The notes under the pieces: model-generated
Database searches by the model: none
Told to the model about the DNA's origin: nothing
What the model saw: the letters and a program-made list of their open reading frames with translations, nothing else
Shown here: positions 24,966-37,674 of the stretch, in pieces
Layout: each line of letters starts with the position of its first letter
Position numbering within the stretch: the stretch's first letter is position 1
Translations under genes and position numbers: made by a program
Assembly (NCBI RefSeq): GCF_000247815.1
Contig: NC_021677.1
Location: forward strand, 47,218,864 to 47,282,863
DNA length: 64,000 nt
Origin: Ficedula albicollis
Lineage: Eukaryota > Chordata > Aves > Passeriformes > Muscicapidae
Direction: 5' to 3'

Positions 24966-27900
24966 AGTGTAGTTTATATGTATTTAAAAAATCAAGCCAG
25001 ATTTTTGGCTTGAGAAGATGCCTTAAGTCTGTATCACAGTTTGCTGGTCACCTTTACCCTCCAATCCACCCTTTTACCAGTACAAACAAAAGGTATCTTA
25101 CAGCTTTAGATGTTATATATCCAGTTAACACAAAATCCTGAATCCAGTACTAAGACCCCTGCTAAAGACAAAATAATATCCAATACACTTTTCAAAAAAA
25201 GTATGCATTCCTAAAGCACAGCAAACACACAAATTGTTTGTCTCTTAAAAACCTGCTAAACTTGAGTACAATAGACCCTGGGTGCTTCTGACATGTCACA
25301 GTTTTCACCTAGCATACCTCTAAAAGTTAACTGTATTTGCAAATAGTCTAGAGTAACCAACTAATCTGCTTCTTTTTCAATTTTTCAATCAAATCACAAA
25401 CATCCAAGAAACATTTTAGTGCCAATAAGTAACAGACCCCAAAGCAGCAAGACTTAACTACAGAAAAAAGTTATGCCTCCTTGTACTACAGTAGGTTTGA
25501 AGAGATGCTCTGAAAAGGTCTAAATATAGGGTTGATACTGGATAGAAAGTTTGCAGTGTCCTACACAAACACCGTCACATTCAGAGGTGACTAAAGAATA
25601 CAACAAATGCTGTGCAATAAACACATCAAGGGACTGAAAGCACCAGGTATTTTGTGTGTGCATCACTTCTCCCCATTCCTACTCTCCCATACCATGAACA
25701 GCCAATGCCCCTGAGTAACCATCTCCTACATGAAGCATATTACTCAACTGACTATTTACAAATCTGACTCAGATTTATTCTATTTTTACATTTTATGGCC
25801 ATAACTATAATATTCAAATCTGAAAAACTCACTATAAGGACATTTTCTTATTTTAGCTGAGAATTTTCATTATTCTATGAAAAGACCCGTGTTCAGCCAG
25901 AAATTTTAAGTAATGCAGCTGGGACGTACTAAATTTTTAGTGTTCTTTGAAGAAGTACAGAATATTACTTCTTAGAGAAACACTACTATATAACTAGTAT
26001 TCACCTTTTTTTTCTGGTATGTTTATTAAAACCAGGAAATTATATATATTATAAGCATGTGATGTATCGGAGAAGGAAGTTTATTTGGAGATCTGTTCTG
26101 AAATGACCACTAAAAAGAATGGTTTGCCTGCTGTATCTGTTTTGATGACATAAGTAAAAACTGCAATTTAATGCTGTATTCAAAATGAAAACATATCAAC
26201 TAGAGGAGAAACCTTTAATAAATTATGCTTTTCATAATTACAATTTCATTAAAACAAGTCACTTCAGTCTACTTATTTAATTTTTTCTTAAATATAGATG
26301 AAATGTAAAAATAATATATTAAAGTATATAAAAGTACTATTTAATTTTAAATAGATATACACAGCAACACAGTGAAAACACTTATATAGTATACTGCCTA
26401 CTTCCTCATAAGAATACTGAGAGATGATAAGAAGTTAATTAAAATAGGGATCATTATATCAGGCCCCCAAAAACAAGAACAAGCAAATGGTAACACAAAG
26501 AATACAGAAACACATGAAGTTCAAAAAAACACATATCACCCTAAATTATCAGCTGAAGGCTTGTCATAGAATCAGACAAGTCAGTTCTCCCCCTTGAGAT
26601 TCTTCCCACACCTGCCAGGCAGGAATCTGCAGCTCTCCCCCGAAAAGGGCAGGCATTTCTTTAACTGCTTAGAGATATTAGGAAATAAAGCACAGGTTAT
26701 TGCTACAAAATGTCACTGTATTTGTTGTAAAGGCCATAGCTATTGCTTTATTTAACTTTTGATTATTTTGTTTTATTCTGCATTGAAGAGTATCATGACA
26801 ACTGGTATGACAAGTTGAATTTGATATTCAAGGCTTTTAAGTTTAAGTCCTTCCAGTTAAAATCATCTTCAGATAAAAGCTTCCAACAAACTGGGTCAGT
26901 TTTCATTTCAGAAGACACTTATACATATCTAGTCCTGATATCAAGCAAGATGACTCCTGAGGGAAAAGAGAGAAGCAGTGAAACAAATACAAGTCCATAC
27001 TAATTAAGTTTACATGTTTTGCAAGGTAACTCTAAAATTGCTTGTCAAAAGAGCAGAAGAACAACAAACAGCATTTGGACAATAAAAGAATATTCCTGAT
27101 ATTTAAATTACATGAGAACTTGCAAAGGTTTTCCTTAAATTTTCAAAAAGTTACCCATATTTTGTAAAATATTCAGAAAGCAGACAGGAAACAGTTTTAC
27201 CACTTAGAATAAGTGACTGTCTTGTGCCTATAGTCTCAAATCAGCAGCCAAGGTTACCCCAAGTAAACATTTTTTACAAACAGAAGACCAGGCCAGCCTT
27301 ACCACCACATTTGCAGAAACTGACCGCTACCCAAAAAAGAAGATGCCTCAGCAAGAACAAGTAACAAACTATTTTTAAGAAGTCCCCACACAAGTAGTTC
27401 ATCACTCATATTAATGCCAAAAAAAAAAAATCCCCAGACTTCAGTTCTGTAGGAAAACCAATTAAGCCACACTCCCATTTCACCATACGGAGTAAACCAA
27501 AAGTTACTCTAAGGCCAAAAGGGAATCCACAGCATGGTTCAGATCTTTACCAAGTACTCTTACCACACAGACCACTACTGAGATCTTTCAAAAAAACCCC
27601 AACAAAACCACAAGGGTAAGGTTTATCTGAAGGTGTATCTTTAAGGTGTATCTGAAGATCCATGATTCCAGACAGTACCGTGTCTGTATACATTTTAGAG
27701 ACCACAAATAATAATGGACCCCATTGTTTATCTACTGTTTTCCAAATCAAAGGACAGAGGAAAAACAACAAACTATTGTTTTATACTTAAGTCAATAAAC
27801 ATGCTTTTTCAAGAGAGAGAGTTCCATCAATACATAAAGATTTCTAGGTTTGCTTCCTGTTTTTCTTACACAGACATGTAAAACCCAAGTGTATTTGAGC

Positions 27901-28451
27901 ATACAGCACTTTGTCTTCCCTATATGATATGCAAAGTGGTGATATATGACATGGTAAGTGTTCCAAATGCTGTACACAAAAAGCCCCCTTTCACCTCCTT
28001 TTAAAGAAATTTCATGTTTAGCATATTGTTATTGCTATCAAGAAACTCCCACAGTTTATTTCTGAACATAGAACATACACTGCTAATCCCACTGAAAAGA
28101 ACTAATTAAGTCCTCAATCAAAGATTTTTCTTGCTTGCAGAGAATTTTTTTAGAAAGCAAAGCATGGGGGTGTTTTTGTCTTCAATAGAATAAAGAATAA
28201 AGACTAAGCAGATATATTTATAATAAACTATCTTTTACAGTTCCTCCAGATACACTGTAGGGATTGCTTATTGGTTTAGACAATTTAGGGAAACAAAAAT
28301 AATTTCTCTGGTTTTTAAAGTACCTTGTACTGCCATCCCATTATGCAAAGACTCAAGGGAAAGTCTCCAAGAACTGTCAGAATCGAAGTTATTCTATTTT
28401 ATGGCTAGTTTCATACACGTGCTTTCCAGAAAAGGTACCACAAAAAAGGCC

Positions 28452-29477
28452 AAAAGGGTGAAAAACCGGAAACACTCTCCTCTTTTTCTGAACTGAATAC
28501 CCAGCAGTCAATAAAAACATAACAATTTTTTGGGATTTCTTTTAACATCATCTGAGACAATTGTTGAGAAACAATTGGTCACACTTTTCCCCTAAATGTT
28601 ATACATTCCTATCTTTGTATTTTCTTAAGAAAGACTTTTACAATATTTTTAAAATAGAAGAGATTGGTGTTTTTCTGCACACGCATTTGTTTCTTAATAA
28701 CCATGTGCCACCCAATTCTTGCTACAGTATAGCCCTGTAACAGGCCAGCATCTTGTGACAGGGCTGAAAAAGTTCAAACTAAAGACAAAAGCTGGAAAAA
28801 GGACTGGTTATTGTTGCACATCCTTGGGTGAGTGAAGATGTCTCTGCTGAATACTCCTCCAAAGTAGAAATGCTGCACACCAGTATATGCAATGGGCATC
28901 AAGGAAGCTATTTGCTCAGAGGAAAGGAAATTACTTAACTATGGAATTCACACTGTTCTGCTGTAAAAGGGTGAAAAACCGGAAACACTCTCCTCTTTTT
29001 CTGAACTGAATACCCAGCAGTCAATAAAAACATAACAATTTTTTGGGATTTCTTTTAACATCATCTGAGACAATTGTTGAGAAACAATTGGTCACACTTT
29101 TCCCCTAAATGTTATACATTCCTATCTTTGTATTTTCTTAAGAAAGACTTTTACAATATTTTTAAAATAGAAGAGATTGGTGTTTTTCTGCACACGCATT
29201 TGTTTCTTAATAACCATGTGCCACCCAATTCTTGCTACAGTATAGCCCTGTAACAGGCCAGCATCTTGTGACAGGGCTGAAAAAGTTCAAACTAAAGACA
29301 AAAGCTGGAAAAAGGACTGGTTATTGTTGCACATCCTTGGGTGAGTGAAGATGTCTCTGCTGAATACTCCTCCAAAGTAGAAATGCTGCACACCAGTATA
29401 TGCAATGGGCATCAAGGAAGCTATTTGCTCAGAGGAAAGGAAATTACTTAACTATGGAATTCACACTGTTCTGCTGT
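28452..29477. repeat. Direct tandem duplication, 2 x 513 bp, identical by eye
   Basis: The block from AAAAGGGTGAAAAACCGG (28452) to TTCACACTGTTCTGCTGT (28964) is followed immediately by a second copy (28965-29477). I compared the two line by line and saw no difference. Either it is a very young duplication or a false duplication in the assembly. It holds no exon. Confidence 0.95.
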
Positions 29478-30777
29478 AAAGTGTCAGGATTGGTCCTACA
29501 AGGATCTCTAAGGAAAGAAGACAAAGCTCCACTGTGATACCCATTCTTCCTGTGGCATGAGAACAGAAGGCCAGAATCACTACTTTTAAATTGGAGCCCA
29601 ACATTTTTAATCTTTCTTCACTCTGCCAAAGGAAGGATTCTGAAGAAATTCTAAAGATTTGGAAGAAAATAAGAATAAGACACCACCAAACTGCTCAAGT
29701 CCTAAAGAGTTCTATTTTAATTAGAAACATATTTTCAGAGTTTAGCTTTCAATTAAGAGAACTAAAAGCAGTATGAGGAAAGTAGGACAAATGTCTGGGT
29801 TCCTCCTAGTCCCTGCTCCAGCAGGGCAGATGTCATAAATGTAGTCTGGGGAAAGGAAAGTTTTGATGGAGAAAATTTGAACTCCCTATGGCACAGGCCT
29901 CCTAGCCATGGTCTGCAAAATGCTCACTGACAGTCCGAAACATTTGCACAGCAAGACGGAGGAGGGGAGAGGGAGGGAGACCTGAGTTCTTGACCCATTG
30001 CCTAATGAGTCTGGAGATCCCCAGCATAATTACTAAACCAGCTTTCATTTAGCATTCTTCCATGAAGAGCTGCTTGGTGTCTGTTGACACAGTCTAGCAG
30101 TGCACAAGATCCCATTACAATTGCATATGATTAAAGTTAAGTGCAGCATCTTTTCCTAATTGCAAAGTAGCAATCCACATGCACCTGACACTGCCACTGA
30201 ACCTAATGAGTATTTCCATGTTTCTGTAAACAGAACTAATTGATAGCCAATCATTTAACTTGGTAAATGCAACATTAAATTTGAATATGGGTCAGCAGCA
30301 CTAAAGACAGCCTCACCTTTCCCAACATACATCATCTAAATGTAAGCACAGTTATTCAAATAAAGATGTAGGCAATAAAGATGTAAAGTGACCTGCAACA
30401 ATAAGGCTAAAATTCTGTAATGTCACAATCTAACTCATAAAACAACACCCCTCACACACTTAACAAGAATTCATCACTGTAATGCAACACAGTCATCTTG
30501 ACAGATACCTGAAGTAGTCTATGAATCTATCTATATATACTGTGTTAATTATAAACACATTTTCTTTACTGAAATCAAGTTTTCAAAGTTACAGACTTTA
30601 AAAAATGTCAGACCTGTAAATCATTATGTTCCTCTATCAGCATTTTTAGAAAGGGTCACTAATTTGTAATGCCAAATGTTATTAATTTGTTTTTTCAATT
30701 ATGTCTTTTGACTTAGGCAGCAGTATCAGAATTATGTTACATAAAATTTCAATAAGCTTATTTCCTAGTTAAATAAA

Positions 30778-30899
30778 TTTCAGAGTTCCTGACAAGTTGC
30801 TCCCTCCCAAAACAAGACCTCAATATCCCACTGTACTTACTATTTCAGAGTTCCTGACAAGTTGCTGCCTCCCAAAACAAGACCTCAATATCCCACTGT
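30778..30899. repeat. Direct tandem duplication, 2 x 65 bp (second copy shortened)
   Basis: TTTCAGAGTTCCTGACAAGT at 30778 recurs at 30843, continuing through CCCAAAACAAGACCTCAATA TCCCACTGT in both. There is one visible substitution (GCTCCC versus GCTGCC) in the shared part. Confidence 0.92.
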
Positions 30900-33800
30900 G
30901 CATGCATTTCAGCTCTGCTTCCATAAGCAAGCAAAATTGCTTAGAAACATAGGAGATACTGCCTGCACAGTATTTGAATAATGCCTATGTATGCTCTCCC
31001 ATATATTACCTCATTCATATAGTGCTGAAAACTTGCAGAAACTTAATTGTTCTGTTCCCAGAGGCCACAACCCAAGGGGATTATTAGCTTCAGCCAATAT
31101 TAAAATGGATTATAAATACATGCTTCTGTATGGCAACAGCGCTTTTTTTTTCTGATTTGCCTTGTAAGAGAAGGAAGTAGGAAAAGTTGGAGCTAGTAAC
31201 ACAAGCTTAACATGAAAAGAGACATACATACTCTTTACTTCTTCATGGATTCATAACTTGTCTTATTTCAATTCTTAATGAGTTAAAGATACTCCTCAAT
31301 CTCAGAACTAAACACTGCCAATTAAAATGATCTAGTGAAGAAAGTAAACAAACAGACCCTAAAAAGACAAACTTAACCTTTTGAACCAGGGAACCTTCTC
31401 TACCTACCAGAAAGTAGTCTTTCCTATGAGGATACTTAAATACCAAGCATTTAATACATCCAGAAATGTGCAAAACACCTCTACATTTTACTCTGAGCCA
31501 ACACTTGTCACCACAATCTCAAGTCTGTCTTTCCTTCCTCCTCCCCCTGCGCAGCCTCATTTCTTAGCTTTGCTCAATCCACATAAGACATCTCTAATGA
31601 CTGGTACTGATATACAAGTTATATTTGTGGCAGAATATATGAAAAAAAAATCTGCTTTTTTCTGTACTGCTCTTTAAAATTTCATATTAAAGGTATGACA
31701 TGCTCCTTTGACCAACAGACAACAGCTTCAGGGAGCCAGCTCCAGCAATTTCATACATCTGCTCTCAGGCTAACACACTGCCACAACAATCATGTAAACC
31801 TGCCCGTTTCCTCAGCAATGTCATTCTTTTATGCCTATTTTTTCTCCCCCTCATCACATCCTCTTGAAACAAGCTGGCAACTCCAACCATAGGCATTTTG
31901 CTACAGAAAATCATTTTATTGGATGCTTCTTCTCTGCTTGTGTGTCAAATGAATTTACAAGCAGATGGGGGAAAACTAACCAACAGATCCAAGTAAGTAT
32001 TCTCATGTTTTTGCAAATACTAAGTGGTGCGCTGATTTGAAAACCTCCATCTTCTCAATTTATGTTTTACACTATATTTTACAAATGTCACACTGGTATG
32101 TCTTCAAGTAAGTCTTTGTATTTTAAAAAATAATGCATGTAATACAAAAACTATAATTTGATTAACACTCTATCCCACACAACACCTTCCACATATCGAT
32201 ACAGAATCATTACTCAGAAGCCACAGCATCAAAATTAGCTCCTTCCTAAAGAAAACACTCGGTGCAATAAGAACTGCATTCTATGAGCATGCACACAAAA
32301 ACATCAGTGCATAATGTCAAAAAGGTATGCTAGTCCATGAAGTTAACTACATGAAAGAGAATCATCTTCTTCTACAACTCTGCTTTTAACATGTTAATTT
32401 GAGGAAAAGTAAAGAAAGGCAGGAAAATATTGGAATTATTACCAAGTTTTTGAGGCTTCGCCTCATGCATTCACACAGTTACTCTGCTCTTTTTTGTTTT
32501 AATGGGCACAGCAGCAGATACCTTTTCATCAGATCATCCTACATCTTTTCTTCAAGTCAGGATAAAGCACAAGACATCACTACTAGAAGTTATTTTTGTT
32601 ACCAGAAACCAGGAAAAAATTAAAACCAAAAACTTGTCCAAATCTATTCTGTCTGACAAAATACAGCCATGCCATTACCACCACACTAACAATTTTCTCT
32701 AGGTGGAGCAACAGAAAGGAACCATTTTCCAGCACCTCTTGGGCACTGAGTGCCTGTGATTCCCCACACACCAGAGGCTGGCAAAGAGCACATGTAATGG
32801 AAATAGAAAACATTTGAAAAGGTAAGTTGATAGGATTTTCCTAAAATTTTGTTGAAATTTTATGATGTTGCATTTTGACAAATTAGAAGGAAACTTTCTT
32901 TGAAAGAGCTGAAGCGACTTTCCACTAACTAGATATTTCCAAGAAAATAATAACAATCATTTAATCTTCCTTGCTGGGTTTGAGAGTCTCTGAATCCTGG
33001 GCTTGACTTACTATCATTCCACATTATGCCTCTCATATATAGTCTCCTAAATGTGCTATCCTCAACTAAATCTGTAAGCATAAAGAATTAAAAGCATTCT
33101 TTTAAAGATATGTATATAAGCATTTAACTCATTTCTGTAATAAAAATATGAAGACCCCCTTCATGAGTGCACCACTGGCAGTCGACAGCTTAGTTCTCTG
33201 TTTTCCCGTCCATGTTCCATTTTTTCACCTCACCACTGTCACTATTGTTGTTCCTCTTTCCCTTCTTTTTAGCTGGCAGTAGATAAAACTCCAGCAAAAT
33301 TCTGCTTGAAGCTGATCCTGAATCCATTTCTTACTTTGTTGCACCCATACACACACAGAGACCCTTCCTTTGCTGTGAGGAACAGAGACACATACTTTGT
33401 ATGTTCCATGTGCAGTAGTAAGATAAGCCATCTGGAAAGCAGGTCATTTCCAAAGGTTTGTTGTAAGCTGTGGAACTGTCTATGGTTACAGTGCAACATG
33501 CTCATTTATGTACCCTGTAACAACTGTAGAAGAAGAAACATGCAAACTCATGCACCCCTCTCAATCTGTCACCTCAGAGGTTACAGAATGAAGTCTCACA
33601 GTGAAAAGCTTAATATATGGAGGTGGTACCACCTTAAATAATGAAAAAATATTAAGGCAATGAAAAACTACCATTTGTTATCTGTTCTCTGCCTTTCTCA
33701 GTGGTAAGAACATCAGTATTTGACCACTACACAGTAGTATACAAGACTACAAACCCTGTGGAACTGGACTGAAATGGGGAAATTTCAGCAGGTATCTTTC

Positions 33801-34317
33801 ATTGACTCTGCATGGTGCAGCATTAAATGGTGCAGCTGGGCCAATGCTTGCAAACAGGCATGGACAGTCCCTCACTGCTTAATAACATGGTGCTATAACT
33901 GGCAAAAAAAAAAAAATGTAAGTACTCTGAAGAGTTTTATCTTTATATAACATACAAGCAGAAATAAAAATCCCGGTGAAGCACAAAATCTCTGTAAGAA
34001 CAACTTGCATTTAGTTGGATAATACTTACAAGCCTCAGTCATCTCTGAAGAGACTCTGAATTCAGACTGTAAAGTTTACAGTCACTCTTAAAAGGAAAAA
34101 GAAAAGCATCAACCAGAAATGGGGAAGAGACTGAGAATTAAATGTACACTACTGGGTAGAAACATATGCTATTCAGTTGTCAACCATTCTAAACCTGTCC
34201 AGACTTCGAATACTAAATTTAAGACTGCTCTGTGATTATCACCTCATTCTAGAACACACAAAAGACTATATTCTTGCAATCCTCTACCATGAGAAGAAAG
34301 AAAATTAAATTTCTTTA

Positions 34318-34443
34318 ATCTTCTGAGAGGGTTGGGGTTGCTCAGCTGGAGAAGAGAAGGCTCTAGGCAGACCATTTTTTAATCTTCTGAGAGGGTTGGG
34401 ATTGTTCAGCTGGAGAAGAGAAGGCTCTAGGCAGACCTTAAAT
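34318..34443. repeat. Direct tandem duplication inside CR1, 2 x 63 bp
   Basis: AATCTTCTGAGAGGGTTGGG through GGCTCTAGGCAGACC is present twice with spacing 63. There are two substitutions (GGTTGCTC versus GATTGTTC) plus a T run at the junction. Confidence 0.93.
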
Positions 34444-34790
34444 CATCTTTCAGTACCTAAATGAGCCTGCAAGAAAGTTGGAAAGGGACATTTTACAAGA
34501 GCATGTAGAGATAGGACAAGGGATAAAGGCTTTAAATAGAAAAGGGGCAGGTTTATATTAGCTATCATGAAGAAATTGTCTCTTGTGAGGGTGGTGAAGC
34601 ACTGAAACAGGCTGTCCAGAGAAGCTGTGGATCCCTGGGATCCCTGGGAGTGTTTGCAGACAGGCTGGATGGAGCTTTGAGCAACCTGGTCTAGTGGAAG
34701 GAAGGTGTCTCTGCCCATAGCAGGCACTTGGAATGAGATGATCTTTAAGGTCCCTTCCAATCCAAGCCATCTTAAAATGTCATTCAAATT
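34318..34790 (+). mobile_element. CR1 LINE, 5'-truncated, with internal duplication
   Basis: CR1 3'-UTR-proximal sequence on the plus strand: CAGCTGGAGAAGAGAAGGCT, TGGTGAAGCACTGAAACAGG CTGTCCAGAGAAGCTGTGG, CAGGCTGGATGGAGCTTTGA, and the end AGGTCCCTTCCAATCCAAGC. A 63-bp block at the 5' end (34318-34380) is duplicated as 34381-34443. No intact ORF. It is antisense to TTC7B. Confidence 0.9.
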
Positions 34791-36558
34791 GGAAACACAA
34801 TAGCAAAAAAAGATGTCCCTGAACACAAACAAAACAACAGAAAAACCAATAGTTTGCTTAGGTAAACTGGTAGCCAGTCACCCAACAGACTTGACAAAAG
34901 TAATGAAGTCCCATCAAGACAAATCAGGCCTCAAATGACAGATTTCAATGTTTTAAGAATAAAATTTGAAATCAGAATAAAAAACCCACACATCTCCACA
35001 GAAAATATGCTGGGTTTCTGTTCTCAGGTTGGTTTTTTTTAAATTCTAACTTACAAAACATTCTACAGTAGAAAAGGTATCTGTTTTTCTATTTTCTAAT
35101 ACATTATGTCTGAAGAAAGTAAAATTTGTAATACTAATTTTATGTGCAAAATCTATGCCACTATGGTTTCAACTGTTTTATATCCTTATGAGGCCAAATG
35201 AAACAGAGCCAGAAATGTTGAGCTCTGGGAAAAGATTCAATTAAATTCCTTGGAGATAAAAGCAAACTTAGGTTCCTAAAGTTGATCAAGTCCATGGAAA
35301 GAACATGACAAATTCAACAGACATCCTCATAGATTTAAAAAACAAAACAAAAAGAACAGCCAAAATCCACAAACCTGAGTGGAAGTGTACCCAAAGCAAG
35401 ACACTGCTCCAAAGCCCACAGAGATGTTGTTTGAGAAAACTGAGCAGATATACATCATATACAAGAATTCCCCCTATACTCCCACTTCCCACATAAATCT
35501 AAAGAGTGACCAGACTTATGAAGCATCCTTTTGTCACTGGTACCAGTAAGTTCCCTTATTTCCTTGACATCTCTATAGGACATGATTCATGCTTGTGTAA
35601 TGTTTACTGGAGGACTGTGTTGGTGGAAAACAGTCACACTCTTCCAAGACTAATATTAGAAACAATCCTTGATCAATTGTCAGTCAAAGTTATAGAAGTC
35701 TCTCACAAATTTTTTGCTGCCTTTGATACACCCCTTGCTATAACAAAAAGTACATATGCAACCAAACCCATGCTTAAACACAGCACACCAAAACAAACAC
35801 TTCACTCAGCAAATTCTAACAAACCCCTAGCATACAAACTACCACTTTCCCCAACACACTGACCAGCCCTAAGTCTATTACAGTTTTCTAAACTGAAGTG
35901 GCACTGCCACCTTAAGACACAAGGCCAGCATTGCAATTTTCACTGTACTACAGTAGTAAAGAATATAGTTTTCAACTACCTTCACTTTCTGAATTTTTTA
36001 AAAAAACTATATTAGTATTAGAAAAATTCAAAAATAAAAGTGCACAAGTGATGTATTGCTTTAAGTCAGTTACCATGTTATTAATACTCTTCTCAATTGA
36101 GTGGTAATTTAGCTATGTAACCTAGCTTAGTCTGAGCATTTTAACATTCAGTAAAAGGCATCACTGTTAATCAAAGTTCTCCATTCTGCCCACAGCCACC
36201 ACAAAACTGCACTGCATTTTGTAACCCTTAACTTTCAGCAACAGTGATAACACTTTAGTAACTAGCCACAGTTACTGTGACATTTATATGTGAAAGACTT
36301 TAAAATAGACACACTCAAAAAATTTGATCAGGTGACAGCACAGTTAGAATATTAATTGAGGCAAAGCTCTTGTCAACCTATCACAAACTTGGAATAATTT
36401 GAAGGACCCAAACCATCTTCTTATTTTATCTACAAATATGGCACTTCACTACTGTGTAGATGACATTCAAACTAAAAAATTCTTCATCTTGGGACAAGAT
36501 GTAAATTAACTTTTAAAAAACTATTTCCACATTTTGATACTGGAAAGAGCAATCTTAC

Positions 36559-36727
36559 CTTTTGTAGAATATGCTTCAGCAATCATCCGTAGCCGATATG
36601 GTGGCACTGCAGTCAGCTGCAAGTCATCAACACCAACTCTGGCATATGTGTTCAGAGCTTCTTTGTAATCACCTTCCACGTAGTTTAGTTTGGCCATTAT
36701 TAGGTTAGCTTCTTGTAGGAATTCTGG
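36559..36727 (-). CDS. TTC7B: TTC7B coding exon 3
   Basis: This exon encodes the first clear tetratricopeptide-like helical hairpin of TTC7B. The minus strand has a CTTTTAG acceptor, then 56 codons beginning PEFLQEANLIMAKLNYVEGD, then KEALNTYARVGVDDLQLTAV and PPYRLRMIAEAYSTK, plus one base before a G|GTAAGA donor. The LNYVEGDYKEAL.TYARVG pattern is a typical TPR helix A/B with small residues at packing positions. The AVPPYRLRMIAEAY stretch is characteristic of TTC7B as I remember it. It covers about residues 93-148 of the full protein. It starts in phase 0 and leaves one base that is completed by the exon at 22793-22923, about 13.6 kb away. Intron 2 before it is only 792 bp. Confidence 0.96.
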
Positions 36728-37519
36728 CTAAAAGGAAGAGAAATAAGAAAGGGTTTTCCCTGAGAAAATACATCTAATTATTTCTGATAATTATTAGGTA
36801 TGTTTCCTGTCACCCCCAGAATATTTCTTCTAACAAATGAACAAAATCCTGTCTTGTGTAATATTTGAGAAGCTTGAAGTAGGGGGGAATTCAGTAAATC
36901 TCATTTCAGCAAGCTACTGAAAGCATTACCAGTCATTTTAGATATTCACATGCGTATTTACATGTGTACCAGAAATACCTCTCAATTGGAAGCCAGCTTT
37001 GCCAGGTGATAAAACTATTTAAAGGCACACTATCATTACAACTCCTCCAATGACTTATTTTTCTAACACCACAAGCACAGTTGAAAATAACATAGCATCA
37101 AAACTTAATGATATATGTTCCACAGCCTACATATTTAATTTACACCATTTCAAAGTATCAGGGCAGAATAAATGTCTTGAAAAAAAATACCTAATGGAGA
37201 AATATAGAGTGAAAAAAATAGAGAAATTAATACTCCCAGAAGCCACTGAAAAATGTTACAGATGACTGTAAAATAAGCTTCTTTTGATCTCTGAAAAGAT
37301 GGACATTGAGTACAGAAGAAGTAAGCTGATGTAGAAGCTACAACAATAGTTAAGTAAAAGAAGGATCAGAATGGTTATGAACACTAGAAGGTTATGATAG
37401 AAAATGCTCTCTTGTATTAATCTCCCTTTCATAACCTGCAAATATAATTTAAGGAATCTTTCCTCAATGCTTTACTCAACTTCAACTTTTCTAATTCTTG
37501 CTCATGCCAACTTACATAC
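36728..37519 (-). other. TTC7B intron 2
   Basis: 792 bp, short for this gene. There is no repeat or other feature that I can support; the small plus-strand frame at 37050-37265 has no recognisable content. Confidence 0.88.
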
Positions 37520-37674
37520 CTTGAGATTTCCTCTATCAAGTGCTGCCGTGAGATGTTTCCTGATCTCAGTCAGCTTTGGCTGGGGGCCCCGGGGACTACT
37601 ACTGTGTTTAAGAGTCTTTTCCTTCAAAAATTGTTCTAGTTTGGACTCCCCAAGAAGAAGCTCTGCCATGTCAT
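37520..37674 (-). CDS. TTC7B: TTC7B coding exon 2 (first exon visible)
   Basis: This exon encodes an N-terminal part of TTC7B, the scaffold that holds PI4KA with FAM126 and is recruited by EFR3 to the plasma membrane for PI4P synthesis. The minus strand shows a TTACAG acceptor, two bases that finish a split codon, then 51 codons from DMAELLLGESKLEQFLKE to LTAALDRGNLK, then an AAG|GTATGT donor. The DMAELLLGESKLEQ and SPRGP..KLTE.RKHLTAALDRGNLK blocks match my memory of vertebrate TTC7B rather than TTC7A. The middle segment (KTLKHSSSPRGPQ) is the most divergent part. By the human gene this is about residues 41-92. The leading two bases show that an upstream coding exon exists; it was not found in readable sequence. 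The exon ends in phase 0, matching the next exon. Confidence 0.95.

Larger units (their letters stand above)
22924..36558 (-). other. TTC7B intron 3
   Basis: 13.6 kb, the longest intron between visible exons. The phase of the two flanking exons (1 + 2) fits without any exon between them. It contains an old CR1/L3-type LINE with a SINE inserted in it (23575-24145), a nested triplication (24647-24965), a 513-bp tandem duplication (28452-29477), a 65-bp duplication (30778-30899), and a CR1 copy with its own internal duplication (34318-34790). Stretches 25.0-28.4 kb, 29.5-30.7 kb and 30.9-34.3 kb show nothing that I can identify. Confidence 0.85.

Noticed and set aside
35506..35862. 118-codon plus-strand ORF
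   Set aside because: Intronic and antisense to TTC7B, repetitive Thr/Lys/Pro end, no similarity that I recognise.
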